A stretch of DNA of 64,000 bases from a virus: IMG/VR virus record IMGVR_UViG_3300042731_008397, positions 62,001 through 126,000 of that record. One strand, given 5' to 3'. The position numbers were made by a program, and so were the translations under genes. Within the stretch, counting starts at the first letter, position 1, and every line of letters begins with the position of its first letter. Shown here one piece after another: positions 1-7,632 of the stretch. The notes beneath the pieces are model-generated. The model did no database searches. It saw only the letters and a program-made list of their open reading frames with translations, and had not been told where the DNA came from.

Positions 1-687
1 CTCGACAAATTCGCAACGCTCCCATGCCTCCGCCGGATCGGAATTAAACCCCACAAGCGCATAGCTCCGAATATTGCCTTTTGCAACTCCGGCACTTCGC
101 AGCAAGTCAACCGCTTTCAGCCATTGATCGGCATAGGCCATGCTATCAAGTGCAAGCCTGATCATGGGTTTCTTGAGTCCTGCGATGCGCTCCGCGTGAT
201 ATTCTGAAAGCAACCGACTGTCAACGCCCTGGTTAAAGTCTACAGTGTGGCCTTTCTTCGTGATTGGCGTCAGGTGTTTGGAAAGCCTGTCAATGACTTT
301 GTCGAAGTGTCGCTGGCTTGCCGCAAATACATTGTCATCTATCAGCACAGGCAGATCCGGCCAATCTTCCAATTCTACAAAATCGCCGTTGATGCGCTTC
401 ACGCCGCAGAACCCGCATTTATTCGGGCAGCCTGCCGTTGTACGTGTGGCCTGTGGGTTTGCCCGTTGTAGTACTCCCGGCATACTGCGCCCGATGCGAA
501 CATGTTGCAAGTCTGCAAAAAAATCAGGCATTAAGTAGACAGCCGGGCCACCAACCATCGCACGATCCCACATGAACGACTTTTGCAGCAAGAACAAACG
601 CACGTCTGGCAGATTCCACGTAAACGGGATTGAGATATACACAACCCGTTTCTCTATCCATTTGACCGGCCCTTTTGCCCAACTCAT
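1..687 (-). CDS. Radical SAM protein, C-terminus cut by window edge
   Basis: The minus-strand frame is open from an ATG at 687 to the window edge (229 codons visible). The start is a choice; a weak GGGAAAAG lies upstream. About residues 85-95 read AGCPNKCGFCGV, the CxxxCxxC motif that holds the [4Fe-4S] cluster of radical SAM enzymes. Later segments (VDFNQGVDSRLLSEYHAERI, then MIRLALDS) look like successive strands and helices of the radical SAM barrel. In this superfamily the cluster cleaves S-adenosylmethionine to start radical chemistry. The substrate cannot be told. Radical SAM proteins of unknown function do occur in phages, so this need not be a host gene. Codon use looks more GC-rich than in the neighbours. 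Confidence 0.72.
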   Translation of the reverse strand, partial: MSWAKGPVKWIEKRVVYISIPFTWNLPDVRLFLLQKSFMWDRAMVGGPAVYLMPDFFADLQHVRIGRSMPGVLQRANPQATRTTAGCPNKCGFCGVKRINGDFVELEDWPDLPVLIDDNVFAASQRHFDKVIDRLSKHLTPITKKGHTVDFNQGVDSRLLSEYHAERIAGLKKPMIRLALDSMAYADQWLKAVDLLRSAGVAKGNIRSYALVGFNSDPAEAWERCEFVE

Positions 688-713
688 AGACTACTTTTCC
701 CAAGCGGTGTAAC

Positions 714-821
714 ATGTTGTTTTACACAGTAGGACCGGAACAGCCCGAACCGATAACGCCTGTGGAGTTGGTAAAGTTCATGTCTTCGGACAGGTGGCCG
801 ACCATGAAGCAGGAAGCCTGA
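714..821 (+). CDS. Possible 35-residue protein
   Basis: A short ATG-to-TGA frame begins 27 bp from the divergent start of the radical SAM gene and encodes a 35-residue acidic, proline-containing peptide. No Shine-Dalgarno sequence precedes it. Amino-acid composition looks protein-like but there is no domain. It may be a genuine small gene, a remnant, or chance. Position between divergent genes is the only contextual support. Confidence 0.2.
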   Translation: MLFYTVGPEQPEPITPVELVKFMSSDRWPTMKQEA

Positions 822-840
822 AACGTTAAGTTTAGGCAGT

Positions 841-1122
841 TCACGACAGTAAGCTTTTTAATGTTTCCCATGTCTCTTCTAACCCTTCAACAGGGACAAC
901 GTTGCCATGTTCAAATAACGGAGAGACTCCTTCAATCTCTTTAAAAAAATAGAGGAATGCCCGTATTGAAAACGTTTCATTATCCAACTGGAAGTCAAGT
1001 TCTTTTATAAACTGTAAAGCGAAGTCAACTCCTTGAGCGGCAACAATAGACACTAATTGATGGGCAGTTATTTCCCCTTCTACGATTGTTTTAACCGTTA
1101 ATTCTTTGTTGACTAAATCCAT
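841..1122 (-). CDS. Hypothetical protein (93 aa)
   Basis: Not recognised. The ATG at 1122 is preferred over an upstream TTG at 1137 because GAGGAA sits 7 nt before it. The product is acidic and probably helical and soluble (start MDLVNKELTVKTIVEGEI), with no cysteine motif or membrane segment. It is the first gene downstream of the RNA-like elements at 1142-1229 and 1534-1660 and of the miniature transposon at 1277-1464. It may once have been directly led by the structured RNA at 1534-1660 before the transposon inserted. Confidence 0.6.
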   Translation of the reverse strand: MDLVNKELTVKTIVEGEITAHQLVSIVAAQGVDFALQFIKELDFQLDNETFSIRAFLYFFKEIEGVSPLFEHGNVVPVEGLEETWETLKSLLS

Positions 1123-1141
1123 ATCATTATTCCTCAAGTGC

Positions 1142-1229
1142 GGAGCCTACTGTTAAAAACGGGACTTTCACCCTCTTTGGGTATCTTTTCAACGTTCTTA
1201 ACCCGCCACCCACTTCCGACCTCGGCTCC
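1142..1229 (-). ncRNA. Candidate structured RNA upstream of a small gene
   Basis: Read on the minus strand, this 88-nt stretch is closed by complementary ends (GGAGCC at 1224-1229, GGCTCC at 1142-1147). It contains a hairpin ACCC-AAAGA-GGGT followed by GGTGAAAGTCCC, and a G-rich 5' part. The region has no ORF. The layout resembles omega-RNA/HEARO-type RNAs of IscB elements or a similar compact RNA, but no IscB gene is near, and I cannot confirm the family from memory. It lies 20 nt upstream of the gene starting at 1122, so it could equally be a cis-acting leader. Confidence 0.35.
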
Positions 1230-1276
1230 TTGCAGTATAAATTTTATAAGCTAACTCCACATTAATATTAGCATCC

Positions 1277-1464
1277 TTGACGTACTCCCAGGGCTGAAGC
1301 ACCTGGGATTCTGGGGTCAAGCAGCGGTTGCCTCACTCAATGGATGTCTAACACCGCCTTACCCAATGCGTTGACGCCCCAACGCTTTTAAAAAATCAAG
1401 AAATTTTTGTCGAAATTCATCCCTTGGCTAAAGCCATAGAAGGGGCTTTCTTTCGACAGGTCCT
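1277..1464 (-). mobile_element. Non-autonomous miniature derivative of the IS608-like TnpB element
   Basis: On the minus strand the left ~70 bp match the left end of the TnpB element at 30698-32159 (CCTGTCGAAAGAA, then a hairpin around CTTCTATGGCTTTAGCC, then GAATTTCGACAAAAATTTC). The right ~110 bp match its right end, including the hairpin CCCAGGTGCTTCAGCCCTGG. The whole coding interior is missing. The insertion follows a TTAC (minus strand, 1465-1468), and the right end finishes TCAA (1277-1280), the same pair that borders the full element. These are the left target and right cleavage tetranucleotides of IS608-type single-strand transposition. The element is therefore an internal-deletion MITE that would need transposase in trans. 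Confidence 0.85.
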
Positions 1465-1533
1465 GTAACTGATGGCAATGTAATCCGTTAAATTCCTTAT
1501 ATTCGTTATCTGTCGGTTGATGTATCACAATAA

Positions 1534-1660
1534 GCCCTGTAAGGCTCCCCATCCTGTGGGGAGTACGGTTCCCTGACCTGGATACAAGGGTGACAGGGCC
1601 TGCAAGTGGGACCGTCCTCGCAGGGTGTCAATACCTGCATCCATACGGCACGTCCTTATC
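1534..1660 (-). ncRNA. E-family structured leader RNA, copy 1
   Basis: One of six copies of a ~125-nt conserved element. Written on the plus strand it holds: hairpin S1 (CTCCCC-ATCCTGT-GGGGAG); an arm GGATACAAGG that can pair with the downstream CCTGCATCC (pseudoknot-like stem B/B'); and stem S3 (CCTGC...GCAGG). In other copies these stems change by compensatory substitution. Sense is taken as minus because five of the six copies lie upstream of a gene in that orientation. This copy is separated from its gene (start 1122) by the miniature transposon at 1277-1464. Confidence 0.75.
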
Positions 1661-1672
1661 CCGATAAGCGGA

Positions 1673-2575
1673 TTACTCTTCACAGACCACAACCGGGATG
1701 TCGGTTTGTTGGTTAGCAGCGTTTACTCGTTTCTCGTCCGCCTCATTCCCTTTATTCTTGTCTTTGACCACATCTACCTGCGTAATCGGGAACGAAGCAA
1801 AAACAGCGGGAATATAAATAGGCGGTTCCTCAAGCTCAGGTTGTCCCCTTCCCCAGTATGTAAACGAAGGCATGGATCGCATAACTGACCGAGGATTAAC
1901 TTCTTTCAATTCCTGTTCATCTCCGTTATCCTCGTCAACTTCGGTAAGAGCGATAAGAGTCCCGCCAAGAATATCTTCCCACCAGAGCCCGGCGCAAAAA
2001 TCGGCAGATTCCCCGTCTCTAAGCTGTTGAAAGTTCTCTGGTTTGTGGCGCTCTTTAATCGCCAATACTTCTTCTAATGGGGGTAAGATGCCTCGCGGGT
2101 CTTTCTTCTCTGGTAACGGACATTTCCAGGTTTCATAGTTTGCTCTCAACCAACCTTCCCCACCGTCTGGTTCAAGGATAAAAGCCCGGCGATGGACAAG
2201 TAAAAGTCGGCTATTTTTGGTTAATTTGGAAAAGTCAAGATTATCACTTGCCCGCCGTGAGATGCCAAAACGTTTACCTTCTTCTATGAAGTCTGCCACA
2301 TTCTGGTAATGCTCTTCTCCGATCCAGTCCAGAACATGGTATGGTTCATCTTCTTTGTCGGGATTGACTTGAAAAAGGAGTTGACCTCGTTTTTGTAGGC
2401 TAACTGGCTCAGTATCGGGCGGGAATATCATAAGTGAATCTTTTTCGGGGATCGGCAGCGGCGGATCTACAATGAAATAATTCCACGGCAATCCGAACGG
2501 AGAAAGCCCGCAACCTAAATAAATTCCTCCGTATCTTTCACCACAACCCCGTGCTACGGGTATTGGTCCAGACAT
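1673..2575 (-). CDS. Hypothetical phage protein (300 aa)
   Basis: Not recognised. The ATG at 2575 is chosen over an upstream start at 2644 because AAGGAG lies about 8 nt before it. The N-terminus has a glycine/cysteine-rich segment (RGCGERYGGIYLGCGLSPFG) followed by an aromatic-proline stretch. The rest is mixed and soluble, with a charged Lys/Glu/Asn-rich C-terminus. No signal peptide or membrane helix is present. It sits about 95 nt downstream of E-family RNA copy 2 and is in line with the gene at 2827-3795, so both may be co-transcribed with the RNA lying between them. Confidence 0.7.
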   Translation of the reverse strand: MSGPIPVARGCGERYGGIYLGCGLSPFGLPWNYFIVDPPLPIPEKDSLMIFPPDTEPVSLQKRGQLLFQVNPDKEDEPYHVLDWIGEEHYQNVADFIEEGKRFGISRRASDNLDFSKLTKNSRLLLVHRRAFILEPDGGEGWLRANYETWKCPLPEKKDPRGILPPLEEVLAIKERHKPENFQQLRDGESADFCAGLWWEDILGGTLIALTEVDEDNGDEQELKEVNPRSVMRSMPSFTYWGRGQPELEEPPIYIPAVFASFPITQVDVVKDKNKGNEADEKRVNAANQQTDIPVVVCEE

Positions 2576-2669
2576 AATAACGCTCCTTAGTTTGAAGAAA
2601 CAATGAGAGAGTTCCCGTTGTTTCTTAATTAGAATTATGCTCACTAATAGTGAGCGGAATATTCCAGAG

Positions 2670-2796
2670 TCCTATAAGGCTCCCCAACCTGTGGGGAGTA
2701 CGGTTCCCTGACCTCGGTACAGGGGTGACAGGGTCCGCAAGTGGGAACGTCCTCGCGGAGTGCCCGTACCTGTATCGAATTGGCGCGTCTTCACGC
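2670..2796 (-). ncRNA. E-family structured leader RNA, copy 2
   Basis: Same architecture as copy 1. S3 is TCCGC...GCGGA here against CCTGC...GCAGG in copy 1, a clean double substitution. Stem B/B' is CGGTACAGG with CCTGTATCG. S1 is CTCCCC-AACCTGT-GGGGAG. It occupies the gap between the genes at 2827-3795 and 1673-2575 and ends about 95 nt before the ATG at 2575, in the sense direction of that gene. Confidence 0.78.
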
Positions 2797-2826
2797 CGAC
2801 ACGGATAATTTGAGATGTTTTCAATC

Positions 2827-3795
2827 TTATATGTCCGTGCGACAGCGAAGTTCCCATGCAACGGCAGAATTGCGCGGATAAAACACAGGTCCGTCAGGAC
2901 TCGCCTGAGCAAAAGAACCGTTTTCGCCTTCATCAAGTTCAAACACTGTGTTTTTAACAATGGTAAACTTTTCATTCCCGTCAGTTGAGCGAATTACAAT
3001 GTCATATGCTTCGCCTGATTTCAGGAAACCTGTGGGAGCCTGCGCTGGCAAGTGTTCTAAGTCTTCAAATTTCGGGTATTTATATTCGGTAGTGCGGTTG
3101 CTTTCTTCATCTTCATGATATATCGCCCCTTCGATTTCTCCCCCGATTTTTAAGATACCGCCGACTAAATTTTTGATTACCGTAACTTCACCGTCTTTGA
3201 CCGTTAAAAGCTTATCCACGTTTGTTTTTTTAAAGAAATTCTTTAAAGTCACTCTGAGACCTTCACCTTCTGGAAAAAACGACTGGACATACGGGGAATC
3301 CCCCAATTTCCGCTTGATCTCTTCTAATAATTTATTGAAGGCTTCATAGACAAAATACGGCATGGTAATTTTGACGGTGATTTGTTTCATAATGGCGGGA
3401 ATAACATCAGAATCGGTGATTTCAACCCATTCAGGGCGATATTTGGCAAGCAAATAATTCTTTTCATCAATCGAAATTTGCCCGTCATGGTGATGATCCA
3501 GGGCATACGTAATCTCTTTCCTTAGTCTGTCAAAAATCCCCAATTGTTTGACTCCTTTTACGGTACGCCCCTCATAAAGGGTATTTAGCTGTTGTAGTGC
3601 TTTTACTTGCAATCTGTTTCCGGCAATTAACGTTTCAATCTCTCTGACCCAGTTGACGGTCTCAATAACGCCTTGCTCAGATTGGAGTAATTCTTGTAAT
3701 GCCGGAAGTCCTTGCTCAAAATCCCGACTATAGGCATCAAGTACCTTGCGGGTCTCCTCGCTAAGGACAAATGGTATTCGTTTATATTCTGACAT
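2827..3795 (-). CDS. Hypothetical protein (322 aa)
   Basis: Not recognised. The ATG at 3795 has an excellent ribosome site (AGGAGGAGC, 5-7 nt upstream). The protein is soluble: an alpha-helical, Glu/Leu/Gln-rich N-terminal half (about residues 1-110), then a mixed alpha/beta part, and a C-terminal beta-rich domain from about residue 210 (KDGEVTVIKNLVGGILKIGG onward). No catalytic motif was seen. It heads a minus-strand unit driven by the promoter at 3881-3909 and reading towards E-family copy 2 and the 300-aa gene. Confidence 0.7.
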   Translation of the reverse strand: MSEYKRIPFVLSEETRKVLDAYSRDFEQGLPALQELLQSEQGVIETVNWVREIETLIAGNRLQVKALQQLNTLYEGRTVKGVKQLGIFDRLRKEITYALDHHHDGQISIDEKNYLLAKYRPEWVEITDSDVIPAIMKQITVKITMPYFVYEAFNKLLEEIKRKLGDSPYVQSFFPEGEGLRVTLKNFFKKTNVDKLLTVKDGEVTVIKNLVGGILKIGGEIEGAIYHEDEESNRTTEYKYPKFEDLEHLPAQAPTGFLKSGEAYDIVIRSTDGNEKFTIVKNTVFELDEGENGSFAQASPDGPVFYPRNSAVAWELRCRTDI

Positions 3796-3880
3796 AAGCT
3801 CCTCCTGTTGTTGGAGTGGTTAAATCTCCCGTGTTTAAATCGTTATCGGGAGGAAGAATACTGCGAAAAGACAAAGAACA

Positions 3881-3909
3881 CTCTAAAATATTAATAGGTT
3901 AAATGTCAA
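3881..3909 (-). promoter_or_regulatory. Sigma70-type promoter for the gene at 2827-3795
   Basis: On the minus strand TTGACA (3904-3909) is followed, after 17-18 nt, by TTAGAG/TAGAGT (about 3880-3886). The same TTGACA...TAGAGT pair recurs upstream of E-family copy 5 at 45608-45636. A leader of roughly 80 nt precedes the strong Shine-Dalgarno at 3795. Confidence 0.6.
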
Positions 3910-3996
3910 GAATTTTTTTTATTTTTAAACATATATCTTGTAAGTTGTTGTTAATACATTACTTACAGACTCTTGTAAAAATAATAAAAATATTTC

Positions 3997-4035
3997 TTGA
4001 CAATACTTGACAATATATGTAAATAAATTTATCCA
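3997..4035 (+). promoter_or_regulatory. Overlapping promoters for the recombinase-domain operon
   Basis: Two perfect -35 boxes (TTGACA at 3997-4002 and 4007-4012) lie 10 bp apart. The second can pair with TATCCA at 4030-4035 (17-nt spacer), putting the transcription start about 2 nt before the ATG at 4044, i.e. a nearly leaderless message. The first can pair with TAAATA at 4020-4025. No Shine-Dalgarno precedes the ATG, which fits leaderless translation. Confidence 0.55.
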
Positions 4036-4043
4036 TAGATTCT

Positions 4044-4934
4044 ATGGAGACAAATTACGTATATTTTATTCAAGGGACATACACAAAAAACATAAAAATC
4101 GGAATAAGTGCATCTCCTAATAAAAGATTAAAATCATTACAAACAGGGGCATCTGAGCCTTTGGTGTTATTAAAGCAATTAAAAGGGACAGCGGAAATAG
4201 AGACATATTTCCATCAGAAATTTGGACACTTTAATATTTGTGGTGAATGGTTCAGGCCCGAACCAGATTTGATGTTTTTCATAGAGAACTTAACACAATC
4301 GAATATAACGAATTTAAATCAATCGAAAACAAGCAACTCATCAACTTTAAGCATAAAAACAATTAGCCAAAAATTGACACTTCATAATGGTCAATTATAT
4401 GCTGTAAAAGAAGGGAAGACTCCCGGAAGAGTCGCTTACGGATATACCCGTGAATGCGGAGAGATCACTCCTGATTATAATGCCGCAGTTAAAGTGTTAG
4501 CTCTCTTTGCGACGTTTTCAAAAGGCTTCCAAGATAAGGATATTCCTGGAAGATTTACGATTGAGGATTTGACTCAAGTGTTCCCAAAATCCTATAAGGC
4601 AATCCATAGAATCTTGCAAAACCCTACATATACAGGGAAGTTTGTGTGGGGAGATGACAAAAATAAACAATTCGGAGGGGAAGGACAACAAGTATTCTAC
4701 GACCATCATGTCGGTATAGTTCCAACGATGCTATATGAAGAAGTACAAGCAATTTTTTTCATTCCTTTACGGCGATATACCCGTAAAGGAGAAAAAGACT
4801 ATAAAATAACACGATTAGAATATTACTTTGCCTTATATCAGGACAAAGCGAAAGAATGGTTTAACCAATATCCTTTTGATAAATTCAAAATTCCCCCGAA
4901 TGACGAAGTATTTGAGTTTTTTGAGTTAGTATGA
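4044..4934 (+). CDS. GIY-YIG-like (MUG113/T5orf172) domain fused to a serine-recombinase DNA-binding domain
   Basis: Residues ~4-85 carry the T5orf172/MUG113 variant of the GIY-YIG fold (YVYFIQG, KIGIS, RLKSLQTG, a histidine in YFHQKF, then GEWF). Residues ~115-265 match the Recombinase domain that follows the catalytic domain in large serine recombinases (VAYGYTRECGEI, then HRILQNPTYTG, then HHVGIVPTMLYEEVQAIF). The N-terminal resolvase catalytic domain with its serine is absent. So this is not a normal integrase. It may be a site-directed nuclease, or a DNA-binding partner or decoy for a recombinase. It overlaps the next gene by 4 bp (ATGA), and that gene has the same domain. The start is the ATG close behind the promoter. 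The fusion is an inference from motifs; both halves are individually convincing. Confidence 0.65.
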   Translation: METNYVYFIQGTYTKNIKIGISASPNKRLKSLQTGASEPLVLLKQLKGTAEIETYFHQKFGHFNICGEWFRPEPDLMFFIENLTQSNITNLNQSKTSNSSTLSIKTISQKLTLHNGQLYAVKEGKTPGRVAYGYTRECGEITPDYNAAVKVLALFATFSKGFQDKDIPGRFTIEDLTQVFPKSYKAIHRILQNPTYTGKFVWGDDKNKQFGGEGQQVFYDHHVGIVPTMLYEEVQAIFFIPLRRYTRKGEKDYKITRLEYYFALYQDKAKEWFNQYPFDKFKIPPNDEVFEFFELV

Positions 4935-5503
4935 ACATATTAACGATGAATAAACCACGTATTATAGCCCGTAATCAGGCTGTCTATAGGGGCATTACTG
5001 TCCGTAAACCATTAGGCTACATGAACCGGGCAAAGGATGACAAAACGCCCGTTTTAGACCCGACTACGGCTCCAAAGGCGTTACTCTGTTTTATTCTCTA
5101 TTTACATGGCTTCGACCATTATTATACGTTTGGCAAGTTTTCGTCAACTGAAGTAGGCAACATCTTGGGGATTCACGGGCGAACCGTTCAGGCGATCATC
5201 CGAAATCCCTTTTATATCGGGAGTCAACGATGGGCAGGACATATCATCCCCGATCACCATGAGTCTCTTTTACCAAAAAGCATTTTTGATAAGGCGCAAA
5301 CTGCCCTTAAATTGCCGCAAAGAAGCCATATAAATGTTATAGCGGAACAACGGCAACAAACTCTTCAAGGATATTATGAAACATATTTACAAGAAGCAAT
5401 CCGTCTTGTAAAACTTCCGTCTGATGAACGAAGTCAGGCAGATTATGTGTATTCATTCTGGCTTCAAGGAACATTTGAAGTCATTGACCAACTTTCTGAA
5501 TAA
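4931..5503 (+). CDS. Stand-alone recombinase DNA-binding-domain protein (190 aa)
   Basis: The core (residues ~20-130) reads as a Recombinase domain: RKPLGYM, then a helical stretch ending in the helix-turn-helix-like FSSTEVGNILGIHGRTVQAI, then IRNPFYIGSQRW, HHESLLPKSIFDKAQTAL. The catalytic resolvase domain is missing here too, and the C-terminus is a short helical extension. It is translationally coupled to the preceding GIY-YIG fusion through an ATGA overlap, and the two share fold and order of motifs. They probably arose by duplication and may bind DNA as a pair. An in-frame ATG at 4946 is an alternative start. Enzymatic activity is not expected from the visible sequence. Confidence 0.6.
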   Translation: MNILTMNKPRIIARNQAVYRGITVRKPLGYMNRAKDDKTPVLDPTTAPKALLCFILYLHGFDHYYTFGKFSSTEVGNILGIHGRTVQAIIRNPFYIGSQRWAGHIIPDHHESLLPKSIFDKAQTALKLPQRSHINVIAEQRQQTLQGYYETYLQEAIRLVKLPSDERSQADYVYSFWLQGTFEVIDQLSE

Positions 5504-5511
5504 GGCAGCGG

Positions 5512-6090
5512 ATGAGACTTGAGAACAGGAGAAAATGGGCGCAAAGAGTTAAACGGTCGTGCCTATTATGGGCACGTGGATTGAAACATAACTTAAAACT
5601 TTACTTTTTCCGGTTTTGCAAATCCTTCCGTTTGCCGGGGGAGGTGGTGCATACTTTTTATGTAATTTTGCCTCAAGAAGATTATACTATTCCCGAGATA
5701 CGGGGATTTTTAGAGAATTTAGAAAAGGGTCTTTTTGTATCTATCACGCATATTGCCCAACATTCGGGCAATGATTGGCAGGAGCGGCTTTTCTTCTGGA
5801 CAGACCCAGTTTTCCGTGATTTCACTGAAAATCTTAATGTCGGGAATAAAGGCGATTTTCTCCAAGTTTCGGGGATTTGGCCGTATAACCTTTTTCGGTT
5901 ATCTTGCCGTCCCGCAAATTGGAGAATCTATTTGCAACGGAGAGTCCGAATAAACCTGATCTATACGATAGAGAGGTATTTCCAATTCTTACAAACAGAC
6001 ACAAATTTACTGGACGGCGCAATAAAGCTCCAAAGTGAAGAACCACTCCATGAGTTAATAGGCGTCCGCCCGCAACAAGGAGAAACTTAA
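5512..6090 (+). CDS. Unknown protein whose 5' end contains a CRISPR-like repeat
   Basis: Not recognised. The ATG at 5512 has AAGG about 6 nt upstream, 8 bp after the previous stop. But codons 15-26 are the translation of the CRISPR-like repeat at 5556-5587, and the N-terminal ~43 residues are very basic and unlike the rest. A second possible start is GTG at 5644 or 5647, right behind GGGGGAGG. From there the product (~147 aa) looks normal: mixed alpha/beta, aromatic-rich (FYVILPQEDYTIPEIRGFLE). The next gene begins 2 bp after the stop. If the GTG start is right, 5504-5643 would be a non-coding stretch holding the repeat. Confidence 0.5.
   Translation: MRLENRRKWAQRVKRSCLLWARGLKHNLKLYFFRFCKSFRLPGEVVHTFYVILPQEDYTIPEIRGFLENLEKGLFVSITHIAQHSGNDWQERLFFWTDPVFRDFTENLNVGNKGDFLQVSGIWPYNLFRLSCRPANWRIYLQRRVRINLIYTIERYFQFLQTDTNLLDGAIKLQSEEPLHELIGVRPQQGET
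5556..5587 (+). CRISPR. Solitary type I-C-like CRISPR repeat
   Basis: A 32-nt sequence begins GTCGTGCC and ends GTGGATTGAAAC. It contains a perfect 6-bp stem (CGTGCC with GGCACG, loop TATTATG). Length, stem position and the 3' tag ATTGAAAC are those of type I-C repeats. No second copy or degenerate copy is visible within 100 bp on either side, and no cas gene is in the window. So this is not an array but a single repeat unit of the kind phages use as RNA anti-CRISPRs or mini-arrays. Confidence 0.75.
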
Positions 6091-6092
6091 TT

Positions 6093-7628
6093 ATGAAACG
6101 ACAATATTTTAGCACGTCAGGACTTGAAGAGGCCTTGAGATTCGGGTGGGGGGACTTTGACGAACAAGAAAACCACCCTACCCGGTTTGCTCGGTTTCGA
6201 TTTTCTCACCCGGTTCCTAAAACTGAAAAGCGGGGAACACGGGCAGAAGATTGGCCCGAAATAGCAGATATTTTTATGGAGAGTGAAGAAATTCCTTTCT
6301 GGATGAAGCCCAAGAAAGAAGGGAACTGGCGGGAAAATATCACTCAATTACCGATACGCTTGTCAAACCGAACTATGCCTGAAACGATTGTCACCTTTTG
6401 TGGTATCAATAAAGGCGGGAAATACGTCGGCGGTAACTGGCTTTGCCGGATGTATGTTGACCAGAACTTCTACCCGAAAGGCAAGCTGTTGACGGCTCTC
6501 TCAGAGATGCCAGAGAAAGAACGTGATAAAATTCTGGTACAGCATACGCCAATTGATCCAGAAGGAGAAGGCCCGTTGACGGGCGATCCGATTATTCATA
6601 CTGAGCCTTTTATTCATTGCGGGTATGTTGCCCTGAGAGTGGTCGGAAACAAAGAGATTCTTGTCCCGTGTGATTGGGATACTTGCCCCTTTGCCTGGGA
6701 AGAGACAAAGAAATATGGGCTACAAAAAATCTGTAGCTGGAATGGAATCTTTAAATGCACCATGCCGTGGACAGGACTCGCAGGAGAAGCCGTTTTACGG
6801 ACACGAAGCTATGTTTCCATTCACCGGATCAGAGGGGCTTTAACGATGCTTTATGAGGCATTAGATGAACGCTGGCGGCGATACCTGGCACTCCGTCAGG
6901 AGATGCAAGCCATCAAAGCACCTGAAGATCAAGAGCAGTTTCGTCAACAAAATTATCTGCTTATGTATCCGCCTAAACCCCCGTCACTCAAGAATATGTG
7001 GGCAATTATCTCTGTAAAAATGCGCCCGCAAGAATGGAAAGGCAGAATGGGGGAACAGCCCGTTGCCAGTATAAGTTTCACTGGCTATGCGGAAAATGTG
7101 ATGAAGGCGCTTAAAGATGCGGAACCCGAAAAACGGCAGTTAGCGGAATCCGTAGAGTCGGTTGAGGAGACATTGGCGAAAATAAAAACACAAAACGCCG
7201 CATTATGGGACAAATTGCAACCCACGTTTTTCCCGGAATCACCTGAAGATGCCAACGCTGGAAAAGCGAAAAAGGTCTTTGGAGATTGGGTACTGGCAAC
7301 TTATAGTAAGCCGTTAAATACCTTAGACGGGCAAAAGAAAGCGGCAAGTGTATTAGCCAAGCTTGTTACGTTCCATGAATATTACCTAAAACAGCAAAAA
7401 CTTTATGACTTACCAGAGTCCCCCCTTGATTGGGCAGAACAACAGATTGGTTTACCTGTGATTAACTGGTGGTTATTGACAGCGGAGCAACAAAATGACC
7501 TCAATGCCCGTTTAGGGCAGATTCGAGAGCCTGCTACTCCGCCACAGCAGCAAGAAACACCAGAAAAAGGCAAACCAGAGGAAAACCCTTCTCTGGTTAA
7601 TAGTGCTCAACCCCCTAAGAACGGGTAA
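6093..7628 (+). CDS. Unknown 511-aa protein, possibly a recombination-directionality-factor-like protein
   Basis: The ATG at 6093 follows GGAG by 9 nt and the previous stop by 2 bp. Residues ~25-260 form one domain: ARFRFSHP, then ITQLPIRL, then VTFCGINKGGKYVGGNW with paired cysteines (CDWDTCPF), then a strand-rich segment around LAGEAVLRTRSYVSIHRI. The order is reminiscent of the phage family annotated as recombination directionality factor or hydrolase/metal-binding protein, but the match is weak. Residues ~330-460 are helical and charged, and the tail is Pro/Gln-rich. If the resemblance is real, it would fit the recombinase-domain genes upstream. It is otherwise unassigned, and it is followed by terminator-like hairpins. 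Confidence 0.6.
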   Translation: MKRQYFSTSGLEEALRFGWGDFDEQENHPTRFARFRFSHPVPKTEKRGTRAEDWPEIADIFMESEEIPFWMKPKKEGNWRENITQLPIRLSNRTMPETIVTFCGINKGGKYVGGNWLCRMYVDQNFYPKGKLLTALSEMPEKERDKILVQHTPIDPEGEGPLTGDPIIHTEPFIHCGYVALRVVGNKEILVPCDWDTCPFAWEETKKYGLQKICSWNGIFKCTMPWTGLAGEAVLRTRSYVSIHRIRGALTMLYEALDERWRRYLALRQEMQAIKAPEDQEQFRQQNYLLMYPPKPPSLKNMWAIISVKMRPQEWKGRMGEQPVASISFTGYAENVMKALKDAEPEKRQLAESVESVEETLAKIKTQNAALWDKLQPTFFPESPEDANAGKAKKVFGDWVLATYSKPLNTLDGQKKAASVLAKLVTFHEYYLKQQKLYDLPESPLDWAEQQIGLPVINWWLLTAEQQNDLNARLGQIREPATPPQQQETPEKGKPEENPSLVNSAQPPKNG

Positions 7629-7632
7629 TATC

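Noticed and set aside
245-538. 97-aa and 74-aa plus-strand frames at the left edge
   Set aside because: Antisense shadows of the radical SAM gene, which has the CxxxCxxC motif.
2625-2975. 116-aa minus-strand reading frame across E-family copy 2
   Set aside because: It is the translation of the structured RNA and of the 3' end of the 322-aa gene in another frame; similar chance frames (sharing GNRTPHRLGSL-like strings) occur over other E copies.
5556-5587. Part of a real CRISPR array
   Set aside because: No second repeat or regularly spaced partial repeat within reach, and no cas genes.
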